DNA from: Streptomyces leeuwenhoekii
GTDB taxonomy: Bacteria; Actinomycetota; Actinomycetes; Streptomycetales; Streptomycetaceae
NCBI RefSeq assembly: GCF_001013905.1
Contig: NZ_LN831790.1
Location: 4,230,001 to 4,294,000 of the forward strand
Reading direction: 5' to 3'
DNA: 64,000 bases
The first letter of the stretch is position 1; each line of letters starts with the position of its first letter. A program made the position numbers and the translations under genes. This document shows, piece after piece, positions 49,622-58,719 of the stretch. Below the pieces are notes generated by a model. The model saw nothing but the letters and a program-made list of their open reading frames with translations, did no database searches and was not told where the DNA came from.

Positions 49622-50884
49622 TTACCGCCGTTCGAAACGGGCCATGGCGCCAGCAACCGCTGCGTAGACGACGGCCACCGTGAGCACCAGCGGCACTGAG
49701 CGTCCGTCCGGCGGCAGCATCAGCGCGGCCACACCGGCGGCGCCGACGAAAGCGATGTTGAACAGCACGTCGTAGACGGAGAAGATCCGGCCACGGTAGG
49801 AGTCCTCGACCGAGGACTGCACGATCGTGTCGGTCGCGATCTTCGAACCCTGGGTCGTCAGTCCCAGGACGAAGGCCGCGACCAGCAGCGGAGCCGTCGC
49901 GAACGGAAGTCCGAGGGCCGGTTCCAGCACCGCGGCGACCGCCGCGCACACGACCATCCAGCGGCCGGGGCCGAGTCGTCCGGCCGCCCAGGGCGTGATC
50001 ACGGCCGCCGCGAAGAAGCCGGCGCCCGACACCCCCAGTGCGAGCCCCAGCAGGGCGAGCCCCTCGTCGGTACCGGAGGTCAGCGCGTACCGGCACAGCA
50101 TGAGCAGCATCACCAGCAGGGCGCCGTAACAGAAGCGCATCAGCGTCATCGCGGCGAGCGCCCAGGCGGCCTCGCGTCGGGGCGGCGCGGCGAGATGGCG
50201 CACCCCGGCCGCGAGGTCGCGCGTGGTGCCGGCGAGCGCGGTACCCAGCCGGGGCGGCACCGCCCCGCGATCGGGACCGAGGAGCCCCACGGCCATGCGC
50301 AGCGAGGCGAGGGCACCGCAGAGATAGAGCACGGCGCCCAGCAGCACCACGGCGGCGTCGGAATCCGCGACGATCAGGCGCACGACGAAGGCGAGGCCGC
50401 CTCCCGCGGTCGCGGCCAGCGTCCCGGCCGTCGGGGAGAGGGAGTTGGCGATCACCAGCCGGTCGGCGTCGACCACGCGGGGCAGCGCGGCCGACAGCCC
50501 GGCGAGGATGAAGCGGTTGACGGCGGTGACGCACAGGGCGGAGACGTAGAAGAGCCAGTCCGGGACCGAGGCGATCATGAGCGCCGCGGTCGCCGTCGCC
50601 GTCGATGCGCGCAGCAGATTGCCGTAGAGGAAGACCTGGCGGCGGCGCCAGCGGTCGAGCAGGACTCCGGCGAACGGGCCCACCAGGGAGTACGGGAGCA
50701 GCAGCACGGCCATCGCGGAGGCGATCGCGCCCGGAGAGGTCTGCTTCTCCGGTGAGAAGACGACGTAGGTGGCGAGCCCGATCTGGTAGACGCCGTCGGC
50801 GCCCTGGGACAGCAGGCGTACGGCGAGCAGGTGCCGGAAATTCCGGAACCGGAGGAGGACCCGCAGATCGCGTACGACAGCCAT
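49622..50884 (-). CDS. MFS transporter
   Basis: 420 residues, twelve predicted membrane helices. The family loop LLDRWRRRQVFLYGNLLR after helix 2 and the pattern DSYRGRIFSVYDVLFN near the end match the MFS_3/enterobactin-exporter-like group (major facilitator). The ATG at 50884 has GAGG eight bases upstream; the frame runs on to 50941 through the ino1 terminator and is not used. Substrate unknown; export of a small molecule is likely. Confidence 0.88.
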   Translation of the reverse strand: MAVVRDLRVLLRFRNFRHLLAVRLLSQGADGVYQIGLATYVVFSPEKQTSPGAIASAMAVLLLPYSLVGPFAGVLLDRWRRRQVFLYGNLLRASTATATAALMIASVPDWLFYVSALCVTAVNRFILAGLSAALPRVVDADRLVIANSLSPTAGTLAATAGGGLAFVVRLIVADSDAAVVLLGAVLYLCGALASLRMAVGLLGPDRGAVPPRLGTALAGTTRDLAAGVRHLAAPPRREAAWALAAMTLMRFCYGALLVMLLMLCRYALTSGTDEGLALLGLALGVSGAGFFAAAVITPWAAGRLGPGRWMVVCAAVAAVLEPALGLPFATAPLLVAAFVLGLTTQGSKIATDTIVQSSVEDSYRGRIFSVYDVLFNIAFVGAAGVAALMLPPDGRSVPLVLTVAVVYAAVAGAMARFERR

Positions 50885-50906
50885 GGGCACAGCCTCACAT
50901 ACGGGC

Positions 50907-50938
50907 AGGGCCCCCGGGTCGTGCGACCCGGGGGCCCT
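50907..50938 (-). terminator. ino1 terminator
   Basis: AGGGCCCCCGGGTCG (50907-50921) pairs exactly with CGACCCGGGGGCCCT (50924-50938). It lies 24 bases past the ino1 stop and upstream of the MFS start. Confidence 0.88.
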
Positions 50939-50962
50939 CAACAGCCCGAGAGGACGGCGGGG

Positions 50963-52045
50963 TTAGCGTTCGACCTCGCCGCGGATGAACTTCTCGACGT
51001 TCGCGCGGGCCTCGTCGTCGAAGTACTGGACCGGCGGGGACTTCATGAAGTAGCTGGACGCGGAGAGCACCGGGCCGCCGATGCCGCGGTCCTTGGCGAT
51101 CTTCGCGGCGCGCAGGGCGTCGATGATGACGCCGGCGGAGTTCGGGGAGTCCCAGACCTCGAGCTTGTACTCCAGGTTCAGCGGGACGTCACCGAAGGCG
51201 CGGCCCTCGAGACGGACGTAGGCCCACTTGCGGTCGTCGAGCCAGGCGACGTAGTCGGACGGGCCGATGTGGACGTTCTTCTCGCCCATGTCCCGGTCGG
51301 GGATCTGGGAGGTGACGGCCTGCGTCTTGGAGATCTTCTTCGACTCGAGGCGGTCGCGCTCGAGCATGTTCTTGAAGTCCATGTTGCCGCCGACGTTGAG
51401 CTGCATCGTGCGGTCCAGGATGACGCCCCGGTCCTCGAACAGCTTCGCCATGACGCGGTGCGTGATGGTGGCACCGACCTGCGACTTGATGTCGTCACCG
51501 ACGATGGGGACGCCCGCCTCGGTGAACTTGTCCGCCCACTCCTTGGTACCGGCGATGAAGACCGGGAGGGCGTTGACGAAGGCCACCTTGGCGTCGATGG
51601 CGCACTGGGCGTAGAACTTCGCCGCGTCCTCGGAACCCACCGGCAGGTAGCAGACGAGGACGTCGACCTGCTGGTCCTTGAGGACCTGGACGACGTCGAC
51701 CGGCTCGTCGGCGGACTCCTCGATCGTCTCGCGGTAGTACTTGCCCAGGCCGTCGAGGGTGTGGCCGCGCTGAACCGTCACGCCGGTGCGGGGGACGTCG
51801 CAGATCTTGATGGTGTTGTTCTCGGAGGCGCCGATGGCGTCCGCGAGGTCGAGGCCGACCTTCTTGGCGTCCACGTCGAAGGCGGCGACGAACTCGATGT
51901 CGCGCACGTGGTAGTCGCCGAACTGGACGTGCATCAGGCCCGGGACCTTGGCCGCCGGGTCGGCGTCCTTGTAGTACTCGACGCCCTGCACCAGCGATGC
52001 GGCGCAGTTGCCCACGCCGACGATGGCTACGCGAACCGAACCCAT
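50963..52045 (-). CDS. ino1: myo-Inositol-1(3)-phosphate synthase
   Basis: 360 residues, actinobacterial type. N-terminal NAD fold [18 protein letters not shown], conserved [14 protein letters not shown], the [13 protein letters not shown] segment and [22 protein letters not shown]. It converts glucose 6-phosphate to inositol phosphate for mycothiol and phosphatidylinositol lipids. The ATG at 52045 gives the family start MGSVRVA with GGGAGC upstream. It follows a PadR regulator gene 44 bases upstream on the same strand, so the two are probably co-transcribed and regulated together. Confidence 0.96.
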   Translation of the reverse strand: MGSVRVAIVGVGNCAASLVQGVEYYKDADPAAKVPGLMHVQFGDYHVRDIEFVAAFDVDAKKVGLDLADAIGASENNTIKICDVPRTGVTVQRGHTLDGLGKYYRETIEESADEPVDVVQVLKDQQVDVLVCYLPVGSEDAAKFYAQCAIDAKVAFVNALPVFIAGTKEWADKFTEAGVPIVGDDIKSQVGATITHRVMAKLFEDRGVILDRTMQLNVGGNMDFKNMLERDRLESKKISKTQAVTSQIPDRDMGEKNVHIGPSDYVAWLDDRKWAYVRLEGRAFGDVPLNLEYKLEVWDSPNSAGVIIDALRAAKIAKDRGIGGPVLSASSYFMKSPPVQYFDDEARANVEKFIRGEVER

Positions 52046-52089
52046 TCCGGTTGCTCCCTGTGTGTACGAGTGAGGCCCTTGGGGGGCGC

Positions 52090-52767
52090 TCACGTGGCGG
52101 TGTCGTCGGGCGTATCCGGCCGGGGCTCGTCCCCGGGCCGGGGCAGGCCGCCCGTCGCTCCAGATGTGGTGTCCTGTCGAGCGGAGCCACCGGATTCGGA
52201 ACCTCTCAGGTCCCGCCCGGCCCGCTCGCTCTCGATGAGCTCGTTCAGCCAGCGCACTTCGCGCTCCACGGACTCCATGCCATGGCGCTGGAGCTCAAGC
52301 GTGTAGTCGTCGAGGCGCTCCCGGGTGCGGGCCAGGGAGGCGCGCATCTTCTCCAGGCGCTCCTCCAGCCGGCTGCGCCGGCCTTCGAGCACCCGCATGC
52401 GCACGTCGCGCGACGTCTGGCCGAAGAACGCGAACCGGGCGGCGAAGGTCTCGTCCTCGTACGCGTCGGGGCCCGTCTGCGCGAGCAGCTGCTCGAAGTG
52501 CTCCTTGCCCTCCGCCGTCAGCCGGTAGACGATCTTGGCGCGGCGGCCGGTGAGCGGTGCCGCGGCCTCGGCGGTGTTCCCCGGCTCCTCGATCAACCAG
52601 CCGTTCGCGACCAGCGTCTTGAGGCAGGGGTACAGCGTCCCGTAGCTGAACGCCCGGAACACACCCAGTGACGTATTGAGTCGTTTGCGCAGCTCATAGC
52701 CGTGCATCGGAGATTCGCGGAGCAGGCCGAGAACGGCGAACTCGAGGATCCCGGAACGCCGGCTCAT
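52090..52767 (-). CDS. PadR family transcriptional regulator
   Basis: 225 residues. N-terminal winged helix ([28 protein letters not shown], described; [21 protein letters not shown]) and a long C-terminal helical region (about 105-190, coiled-coil-like: [23 protein letters not shown]), the PadR plus Vir-like C-terminal layout. ATG start. Its promoter carries a PadR-type palindrome at the transcription start, so autorepression is likely, and ino1 would be included in that control. Confidence 0.93.
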   Translation of the reverse strand: MSRRSGILEFAVLGLLRESPMHGYELRKRLNTSLGVFRAFSYGTLYPCLKTLVANGWLIEEPGNTAEAAAPLTGRRAKIVYRLTAEGKEHFEQLLAQTGPDAYEDETFAARFAFFGQTSRDVRMRVLEGRRSRLEERLEKMRASLARTRERLDDYTLELQRHGMESVEREVRWLNELIESERAGRDLRGSESGGSARQDTTSGATGGLPRPGDEPRPDTPDDTAT

Positions 52768-52829
52768 CGTCGCCTCCTCTCACCCGCGGACGTGCCGCGA
52801 CGGTCTCTCGGCGGTCTTTATGCCGCTCT

Positions 52830-52882
52830 GATGTATCGACTCGATACATCACGACGATAGAACGGCCTTCCGGGTGCGACAA
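52830..52882 (-). promoter_or_regulatory. padR-ino1 promoter with PadR-type operator
   Basis: Minus strand: TTGTCG (52882-52877), 17-base spacer, TATCGT (52859-52854), then directly the perfect inverted repeat GATGTATCG-ACT-CGATACATC (52830-52850), which includes the PadR family signature ATGT...ACAT. A repressor there would sit on the start site. Confidence 0.8.
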
Positions 52883-53151
52883 GAGGGGGGTGGGTGAACG
52901 GGATCACATCAACGATTCATCGGATGCAAGTTGCCTGATTTGAGGTGAACTTCGGACCTCGGGGGTTTTGGCGGTGCGTAGTCTGTGCGCCATGCACACC
53001 TCCGGGAACCGAGAGACGCCCGGGGGCGTCCTCGTCCCCGGTGCAGTACGGGTGAATGCGGGATCGACCGCGTCCGTACGTCGGGGGGACCGGAAACCAG
53101 CCGCCGTTTCCAGGCGCGCCAGGGTGCGCCTGCCCGAGGAGTAGTCGTTCG
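52883..53151. other. Upstream region of the class A PBP gene
   Basis: The rest of the 384-base padR-PBP interval. No gene is supported; several short frames lack ribosome sites. The PBP promoter presumably lies here but no clear -10/-35 pair was identified. Confidence 0.4.
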
Positions 53152-55833
53152 ATGAGCGAGCACCGTCGCAAACCGCCGCAGCCGCAGGGAGGCGGACGTG
53201 CCGCGGCCCGACGCGGTCAGTCCGGCTCGTCATCCGGTCGCCGTGCGGCGCCGCGCGGCGCCACAGGGTCTCCGTCCGAGTCCTATGGGCCCGGTTCGTA
53301 CGGTCCGGGAGGCGAGGAACGTCCGTATGGCGGCCGCGCCGAGGCCCGCCGCGCGGCCCAGCGCGGTGCGGGCGGGCGCCGCAGAGCCGCCGATCCCGGC
53401 CGTGGCGGGCGGCGCGCCGCTCCGGCGGGGCGCGGCCGGGCGGCCGCCGCGGGAAGCAAGCGGATGATCGACTACCCGCGGTACGACCGCGACGGATGGC
53501 AGCGCTGGGTGCCGTCCTGGAAACTCGTCTCCGGACTGTGCGTCGCGTTCTTCGGAGCGCTGGTGGCCGCCGCGGGGATCGGGTACGCGTGGGTCGACGT
53601 GCCCGACGTCGCGAAGACGGCCGAGGCGCAGAACAACGTGTACTACTGGGCCGACGGCACGCAGATGGTTGCCACCGGTGGTGAGCGCAACCGCCAGATC
53701 ATCGGCCTGGAGCAGATCCCCAAGGAAATGCAGAACGCCGTCATCTCGCAGGAGAACAAGACGTTCTACAGCGACAGCGGCATCGACCCGAAGGGCATCG
53801 CCCGCGCCGTGTTCAACATGGCCCGGGGCGGGGAGACGCAGGGTGGCTCGACCATCACCCAGCAGTACGTGAAGAACGCGATGCTGGAGGACCAGTCGCA
53901 GACGATCTCCCGCAAGGTCACGGAGATCTTCGTCTCGATCAAGGTGGGTGCCACCGTCCCCAAGAACGAGATCCTCGAGGGCTACCTGAACTCCGCCTAC
54001 TACGGCCGCGGGGCCTACGGCATCCAGGCGGCCGCGCGCGCCTACTTCAACAAGAACGCCAAGGACCTGGACGCCGGCGAGTGCGCCTTCCTGTCGGCGA
54101 TGCTCAAGGGCGCCACGTACTACGACCCGGCCGGCGCGACCTCCATCGACCCCGCTGCCACACCGGAGGCCAACAGGAAGCGGGCCCTGCGGCAGATGCA
54201 GGACACCCTCGACAAGATGGTCGAGTACAACCACCTCGACCAGGCCGAGCGTGCCAAGTTCGCCTCGCTGCCCAAGGTGCAGAACCCGCGTTCCAACACC
54301 CAGCTCAGCGGTCAGATCGGTTACCTCGTCGACCTGGCCAAGTCGTCGCTGATCAAGAACGACGTCGTCACCCAGGACCAGTTGGAGCAGGGCGGGTACT
54401 CGATCTACACGACCTTCGACCGGAAGAAGGTCGAGGAGCTCGAGTCCGCGGTCAAGAAGGTCTACAAGGAGAACATCGACCCCAAGAAGCGCCCGGACAC
54501 GGACACGCACGTCCAGTTCGGCGGTGCCTCGGTGGACCCCAAGACGGGTGCCATCAGGGCCATCTACGGCGGTGAGGACGCCACCAAGCACTTCACCAAC
54601 AACGCGGACGTGACCGGTGCCCAGGTCGGTTCGACCTTCAAGCCGTATGTGCTCGCGGCGGCGATGAAGTGGGGCGTGCGGGACCCCGATCTGGGCCCGG
54701 TGCAGTCCGAGGCCGAGCGCACGGTGGTGTCGCCGAAGAGCCTGTACAGCGGCAAGAACAAGCTCAAGATCAAGGAATACGACGGGTCGATCTGGCACAA
54801 CGAGAAGGGCGAGGAGTGGCTGCAGACGAACGACGGCGACGAGTCGCTCGGTGAGCCGCCGAACTACCAGATCGACCTCCGCGAGGCCATGCAGTTCTCG
54901 TCGAACTCCGCCTTCGTGCAACTCGGCATGGACGTCGGGCTGGACAAGGTGCAGGAGGCGGCGATCGACGCGGGTCTGCTGAAGGAGAGCCTGGCGGGTA
55001 CCACCTATCCGTCCTTCTCCATCGGCACCTCCGACCCCAGCGCGATCCGCATGGCGGGCTCCTACGCCACCTTCGCCGCCAGTGGCAAGCAGCGCGATCC
55101 TTACTCGGTGACGAAGGTCACGAGCAAGGACGGCACCATCTACACGCACCAGGACAGGACCGAGCAGGCGTTCACCGCCAAGGTCGCGGACAACGTCACG
55201 GACGTGCTGAAGACCGTCGTCGAGGCGGGAACGGGTACCAACGCCCAGCTTCCCGGCCGCGAGGTGGCGGGCAAGACCGGTACGACGGACGGCAACAAGT
55301 CCGCCTGGTTCGTCGGTTACACCCCGCAGTTGTCGACCGCGATCAGCATGTTCCGCTACCCGGACGACGAGACGATCAAGAACCGCACCTTCCTGGAGAT
55401 GTACGGGACGGGCAACCAGAAGTCGATCCACGGCGCCTCGTTCCCGTCGCTGATCTGGAAGGACTACATGGAGGACGCGCTGAAGGGCGAGCCGGTGGAG
55501 AAGTTCCCGACGCCCGAGCCCATCGGCGAGATCGTCAACGACGTGCCGGTTCCGAGCCCGACCCCCACGGTCACAGAGAAGCCCACGGCCAGCCCGTCGC
55601 CGAGCCCGTCGCCCAGCCAGAGCTCGACCAGCCCGTCGCCTTCGCCGACCGAGACCTGTGGTGTCTTCGAGTGGCAGTGCGAGGAAGAGGAGACCGGCGG
55701 GACCGGCCCCGGAGGCCCGGAGACCGGGGGGCCGGAACCCGGGCAGTCACCGACGGCTTCGCCCACGGAGTCGGAGGAGGAGCGCCCGGGCAACGGCAAC
55801 AACGACAACCTGTTCGGGGGTCCGAACGGGTAG
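53152..55833 (+). CDS. Class A penicillin-binding protein (transglycosylase/transpeptidase)
   Basis: 893 residues. Basic, Gly/Arg/Pro-rich cytoplasmic tail (about 1-110), membrane helix (about 120-145), GT51 glycosyltransferase domain with catalytic Glu201 (SQENKTFYSDSG; Asn replaces the usual Asp after it) and GGSTITQQYVKNA, then transpeptidase domain with Ser494 (GSTFKPY), SxN at 583-585 and KTG from Lys708. The tail (about 790-893) is a Pro/Ser/Thr then Gly/Glu-rich low-complexity segment with a Cys pair (ETCGVFEWQCEEE). It polymerises and cross-links peptidoglycan. The ATG has GAGGAG about 11 bases upstream. Confidence 0.95.
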   Translation: MSEHRRKPPQPQGGGRAAARRGQSGSSSGRRAAPRGATGSPSESYGPGSYGPGGEERPYGGRAEARRAAQRGAGGRRRAADPGRGGRRAAPAGRGRAAAAGSKRMIDYPRYDRDGWQRWVPSWKLVSGLCVAFFGALVAAAGIGYAWVDVPDVAKTAEAQNNVYYWADGTQMVATGGERNRQIIGLEQIPKEMQNAVISQENKTFYSDSGIDPKGIARAVFNMARGGETQGGSTITQQYVKNAMLEDQSQTISRKVTEIFVSIKVGATVPKNEILEGYLNSAYYGRGAYGIQAAARAYFNKNAKDLDAGECAFLSAMLKGATYYDPAGATSIDPAATPEANRKRALRQMQDTLDKMVEYNHLDQAERAKFASLPKVQNPRSNTQLSGQIGYLVDLAKSSLIKNDVVTQDQLEQGGYSIYTTFDRKKVEELESAVKKVYKENIDPKKRPDTDTHVQFGGASVDPKTGAIRAIYGGEDATKHFTNNADVTGAQVGSTFKPYVLAAAMKWGVRDPDLGPVQSEAERTVVSPKSLYSGKNKLKIKEYDGSIWHNEKGEEWLQTNDGDESLGEPPNYQIDLREAMQFSSNSAFVQLGMDVGLDKVQEAAIDAGLLKESLAGTTYPSFSIGTSDPSAIRMAGSYATFAASGKQRDPYSVTKVTSKDGTIYTHQDRTEQAFTAKVADNVTDVLKTVVEAGTGTNAQLPGREVAGKTGTTDGNKSAWFVGYTPQLSTAISMFRYPDDETIKNRTFLEMYGTGNQKSIHGASFPSLIWKDYMEDALKGEPVEKFPTPEPIGEIVNDVPVPSPTPTVTEKPTASPSPSPSPSQSSTSPSPSPTETCGVFEWQCEEEETGGTGPGGPETGGPEPGQSPTASPTESEEERPGNGNNDNLFGGPNG

Positions 55834-55859
55834 CCGTGCCGGTCCGGACCACCCGGCGT

Positions 55860-55881
55860 GGGTGTTTCACGTGAAACACCC
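55860..55881. promoter_or_regulatory. parS site 9 in a 22-bp perfect palindrome
   Basis: The core GTTTCACGTGAAAC (55864-55877) is extended by GGGT/ACCC. Confidence 0.95.
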
Positions 55882-55886
55882 GTCCT

Positions 55887-55900
55887 GTTCCACGTGAAAC
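55887..55900. promoter_or_regulatory. Degenerate parS-like site
   Basis: GTTCCACGTGAAAC, one mismatch to the parS core, 9 bases after site 9. Confidence 0.6.
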
Positions 55901-55935
55901 GAGGGCCGCCGCACTGATCGAGTGCGGCGGCCCTC
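55901..55935 (+). terminator. Terminator of the class A PBP gene
   Basis: GAGGGCCGCCGCACT (55901-55915) pairs exactly with AGTGCGGCGGCCCTC (55921-55935), loop GATCG. Confidence 0.9.
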
Positions 55936-55971
55936 GCCGCATTCTCAGGCTCTTACGGCAGGATGTGCCCC

Positions 55972-57483
55972 ATGCCCAGTGCAGAATCGACGCCAGCGAG
56001 CGTGCACGAGCCGGAGCCGGTGCGTCCGACCAGGGAGGACGCGGTCGCCGCGGCCGGCAGTGAGCTGATCGGCGGTCCCGTCGGCCGGCGTGCGCTGCCG
56101 GGGACCTCGTGGTGGACGCCGGTACGAGTGATCGCGCTGGTGGCGATCGGCATGTTCGCCCTCGGCCTGGTCCAGAAGGCGCCCTGCTACGACGGCGCCT
56201 GGTTCTTCGGGGCCAGCTCCCAGTACACGCACGCCTGCTATTCGGACATTCCGCACCTCTACCAGGGGCGTGGCTTCGCCGACGGGCTCGTGCCGTACTT
56301 CGACAAGATCTCCGGCGACATGGAGTACCTCGAGTACCCAGTGCTGACCGGCCTGTTCATGGAGGTGGCGTCCTGGCTCACGCCGGGCAGCGGCAGCCTC
56401 CAGGACCAGGCGCAGTGGTACTGGATGGCCAACGCCGGGATGCTCATGGTGTGCGCGGCCGTCATCGCCGTGTGTGTGACCCGGACTCACGTCCGGCGCC
56501 CCTGGGACGGCCTGCTGGTCGCCCTGGCCCCCGCCTTCGCGCTCACCGCGACCATCAACTGGGACTTGCTCGCCGTGGCCCTGACGGCCGCCGCGATGCT
56601 GATGTGGGCGCGCAGCCGCCCGCTGGCCGCCGGCATCCTGCTCGGGCTGGCCACGGCGGCCAAGCTCTACCCCTTCCTGCTGCTGGGCCCCCTGCTCGTG
56701 CTGTGCTGGCGCGCGGGCAGGTGGCGGGAGTTCGGCAAGGCCCTGAGCGGGGCGGCCGGCGCCTGGCTCGTGGTGAACGTCCCGGTGATGCTGTTCGCCT
56801 TCGACGGATGGTCGAAGTTCTACACGTTCAGCCAGGAACGAGGCGTCGACTTCGGCTCCTTCTGGCTGATCATCGCCCAGAACACGACCGACCCGCTCAG
56901 CACCGACACCGTCAACACGCTCGCCCTGGTGCTGATGGTGCTGTGCTGCGGCGGCATCGCGGCGCTCGCGCTGGCGGCCCCACGACGCCCGCGCTTCGCC
57001 CAGCTCGCCTTCCTGATCATCGCCGCGTTCGTCCTGACCAACAAGGTCTATTCACCGCAGTACGTGCTGTGGCTGGTGCCGCTGGCCGCGCTGGCCCGGC
57101 CCAAGTGGCGGGACTTCCTCGTCTGGCAGGCGTGCGAGGTGGCGTACTTCCTGGGCATCTGGCTCTACCTCGCGTACACGACCAGCGGGGACGCCCACAA
57201 GGGACTGCCGACCGAGGGCTATCACTGGGCCATCGGCGTGCACCTGCTGGGCACGCTGTACCTGTGCGTCATGGTCGTGCGCGACATCCTGATGCCGGAG
57301 CGGGACCCGGTGCGCCGGACCGGCGGCGACGACCCTTCGGGCGGTGTGCTCGACGACGCGCCGGACGTCTTCGTGCTCGGTCCGGTGGCCCACTCCTCAC
57401 CGCGTGCTTCCTTCGCCGACGGTGCCGCCGCGGGTCCTCAGGTGGAGTGGGGTGCCGGCCGGACGGGCGACGGATCGTCCTGA
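55972..57483 (+). CDS. Glycosyltransferase family 87 (polyprenyl-phosphate sugar-dependent), membrane
   Basis: 503 residues with about ten membrane helices. Typical GT-C outline: an extracellular first loop after helix 1 with acidic residues (PYFDKISGDMEYLEYPVLTG) and the reading PPAATINWDLLAVAL-like core (TATINWDLLAVALTAAAML, then AAKLYPFLLLGPL). Such enzymes transfer mannose or arabinose from lipid carriers to envelope glycans in actinobacteria; donor and acceptor here are unknown. The ATG at 55972 has AGGA eight bases upstream. It is followed by a terminator and the convergent alanine-racemase-like gene. Confidence 0.88.
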   Translation: MPSAESTPASVHEPEPVRPTREDAVAAAGSELIGGPVGRRALPGTSWWTPVRVIALVAIGMFALGLVQKAPCYDGAWFFGASSQYTHACYSDIPHLYQGRGFADGLVPYFDKISGDMEYLEYPVLTGLFMEVASWLTPGSGSLQDQAQWYWMANAGMLMVCAAVIAVCVTRTHVRRPWDGLLVALAPAFALTATINWDLLAVALTAAAMLMWARSRPLAAGILLGLATAAKLYPFLLLGPLLVLCWRAGRWREFGKALSGAAGAWLVVNVPVMLFAFDGWSKFYTFSQERGVDFGSFWLIIAQNTTDPLSTDTVNTLALVLMVLCCGGIAALALAAPRRPRFAQLAFLIIAAFVLTNKVYSPQYVLWLVPLAALARPKWRDFLVWQACEVAYFLGIWLYLAYTTSGDAHKGLPTEGYHWAIGVHLLGTLYLCVMVVRDILMPERDPVRRTGGDDPSGGVLDDAPDVFVLGPVAHSSPRASFADGAAAGPQVEWGAGRTGDGSS

Positions 57484-57525
57484 GCGACGGCACGGGCCCG
57501 GGCGGAGCGCCCGTGACCAACGGCG

Positions 57526-57557
57526 AAGGCCGTACCCGGGAGACCGGGTACGGCCTT
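57526..57557. terminator. Bidirectional terminator between the GT87 and racemase-like genes
   Basis: AAGGCCGTACCCGG (57526-57539) pairs exactly with CCGGGTACGGCCTT (57544-57557), loop GAGA (GNRA type). Confidence 0.9.
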
Positions 57558-57579
57558 CGTGCTGCTGCCGGGCCGGTGC

Positions 57580-58611
57580 TCAGCGGTCGATGAGCCGGTC
57601 GAACTGCGTGGTGGTGTGCCGCAGGTGGGCCACCAGCTCGTCCCCGACCTTGGGCTCCGGAGCGTCCGCGGGCACGAACAGGATCGAGACCTGCATGTGC
57701 GGCGGCTCGGCGAACCAGCGCTGCTTGCCGCCCCAGACGAACGGGGAGAGGTTCCGGTTGACGGTGGCGAGGCCGGCCCGGGCCACCCCCTTCGCACGGG
57801 GCATGACGCCGTGCAGCGCCTTCGGAGCCTCCAGGCCCACCCCGTGCGAGGTACCGCCCGCCACGACCACCAGGAAGCCGTCCGAAGCCGCCTTCTGCTG
57901 CCGGTAGCCGAAGCGCTCGCCCTTGGTCACGCGCGTGACGTCGAGAACGGAGCCGCGGTATTCGGTGGCCTCGTGGTCACCCAGCCACAGCCGGGTCCCG
58001 ATACGCGCCCGGAAGCGGGTCTGCGGGAACTGCTGCTGCAACCGGGCCAGGTCCTCGGCCCTGAGATGACTGACGAACATGGTGTGCAGCGGCAGGCGGG
58101 CCGCGCGCAGCCGGTCCATCCAGCCGATGACCTCCTCGACGGCGTCCGAGCCGTCGGTGCGGTCCAGCGGCAGGTGGATGGCGAAGCCCTCCAGCCGGAC
58201 GTTCTCTATGGCGGCGTGCAACTGGGGCAGGTCCTGTTCGCTGATGCCGTGACGCTTCATCGAGGACATCACCTCGATGACCACCCGGGCTCCGACGAGC
58301 CCGTACACGCCGTCGACGGACGAGACCGAGCGCACCACCCGGTCGGGCAGCGGAACCGGTTCCTCACCGCGCCGGTACGGCGTCAGAACCAGCAGGTCAC
58401 CGCTGAACCAGTCCTTGATCCGCGCGGCCTCGTACGTGGTGCCGACGGCGAGGACGTCGGCACCGAGCCGCGTCGCCTCCTCCGCGAGCCGTTCGTGTCC
58501 GAAGCCGTAGCCGTTGCCCTTGCAGACCGGGACGAGCCCCGGGAACTGCTCCTGCACGTGCTTGTGGTGCGCCCGCCAGCGCGCGGTGTCGACGTAGAGC
58601 GTGAGCGCCAT
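57580..58611 (-). CDS. Alanine-racemase-fold PLP protein, probably not a standard racemase
   Basis: 343 residues, slightly short for alanine racemase (370-390). The PLP-lysine motif is present: Lys31 in PVCKGNGYGFGH. The C-terminal beta domain is recognisable (HMQVSILFVP, VGDELVAHL). However, the conserved GYxDGxxR motif that supplies the second catalytic base (Tyr) of alanine racemase is replaced by AGGTSHGVG (251-259) after the FGYRQQK segment. It may therefore be an inactive, altered-specificity or non-racemising PLP enzyme. ATG start. Its neighbour, read first on the same strand, is femX, 109 bases upstream, hinting at a peptidoglycan amino-acid role. Confidence 0.85.
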   Translation of the reverse strand: MALTLYVDTARWRAHHKHVQEQFPGLVPVCKGNGYGFGHERLAEEATRLGADVLAVGTTYEAARIKDWFSGDLLVLTPYRRGEEPVPLPDRVVRSVSSVDGVYGLVGARVVIEVMSSMKRHGISEQDLPQLHAAIENVRLEGFAIHLPLDRTDGSDAVEEVIGWMDRLRAARLPLHTMFVSHLRAEDLARLQQQFPQTRFRARIGTRLWLGDHEATEYRGSVLDVTRVTKGERFGYRQQKAASDGFLVVVAGGTSHGVGLEAPKALHGVMPRAKGVARAGLATVNRNLSPFVWGGKQRWFAEPPHMQVSILFVPADAPEPKVGDELVAHLRHTTTQFDRLIDR

Positions 58612-58719
58612 GGCCGGACCTGGAACCTTTCTCGTGGCTGAGGTGTGACGAAGGGAGGGAAGCTGTGGGAGCCATCGAAGCCGTGGGGCTTCGAGGCTAC
58701 GGGAGCGGCGGGCGACCGC

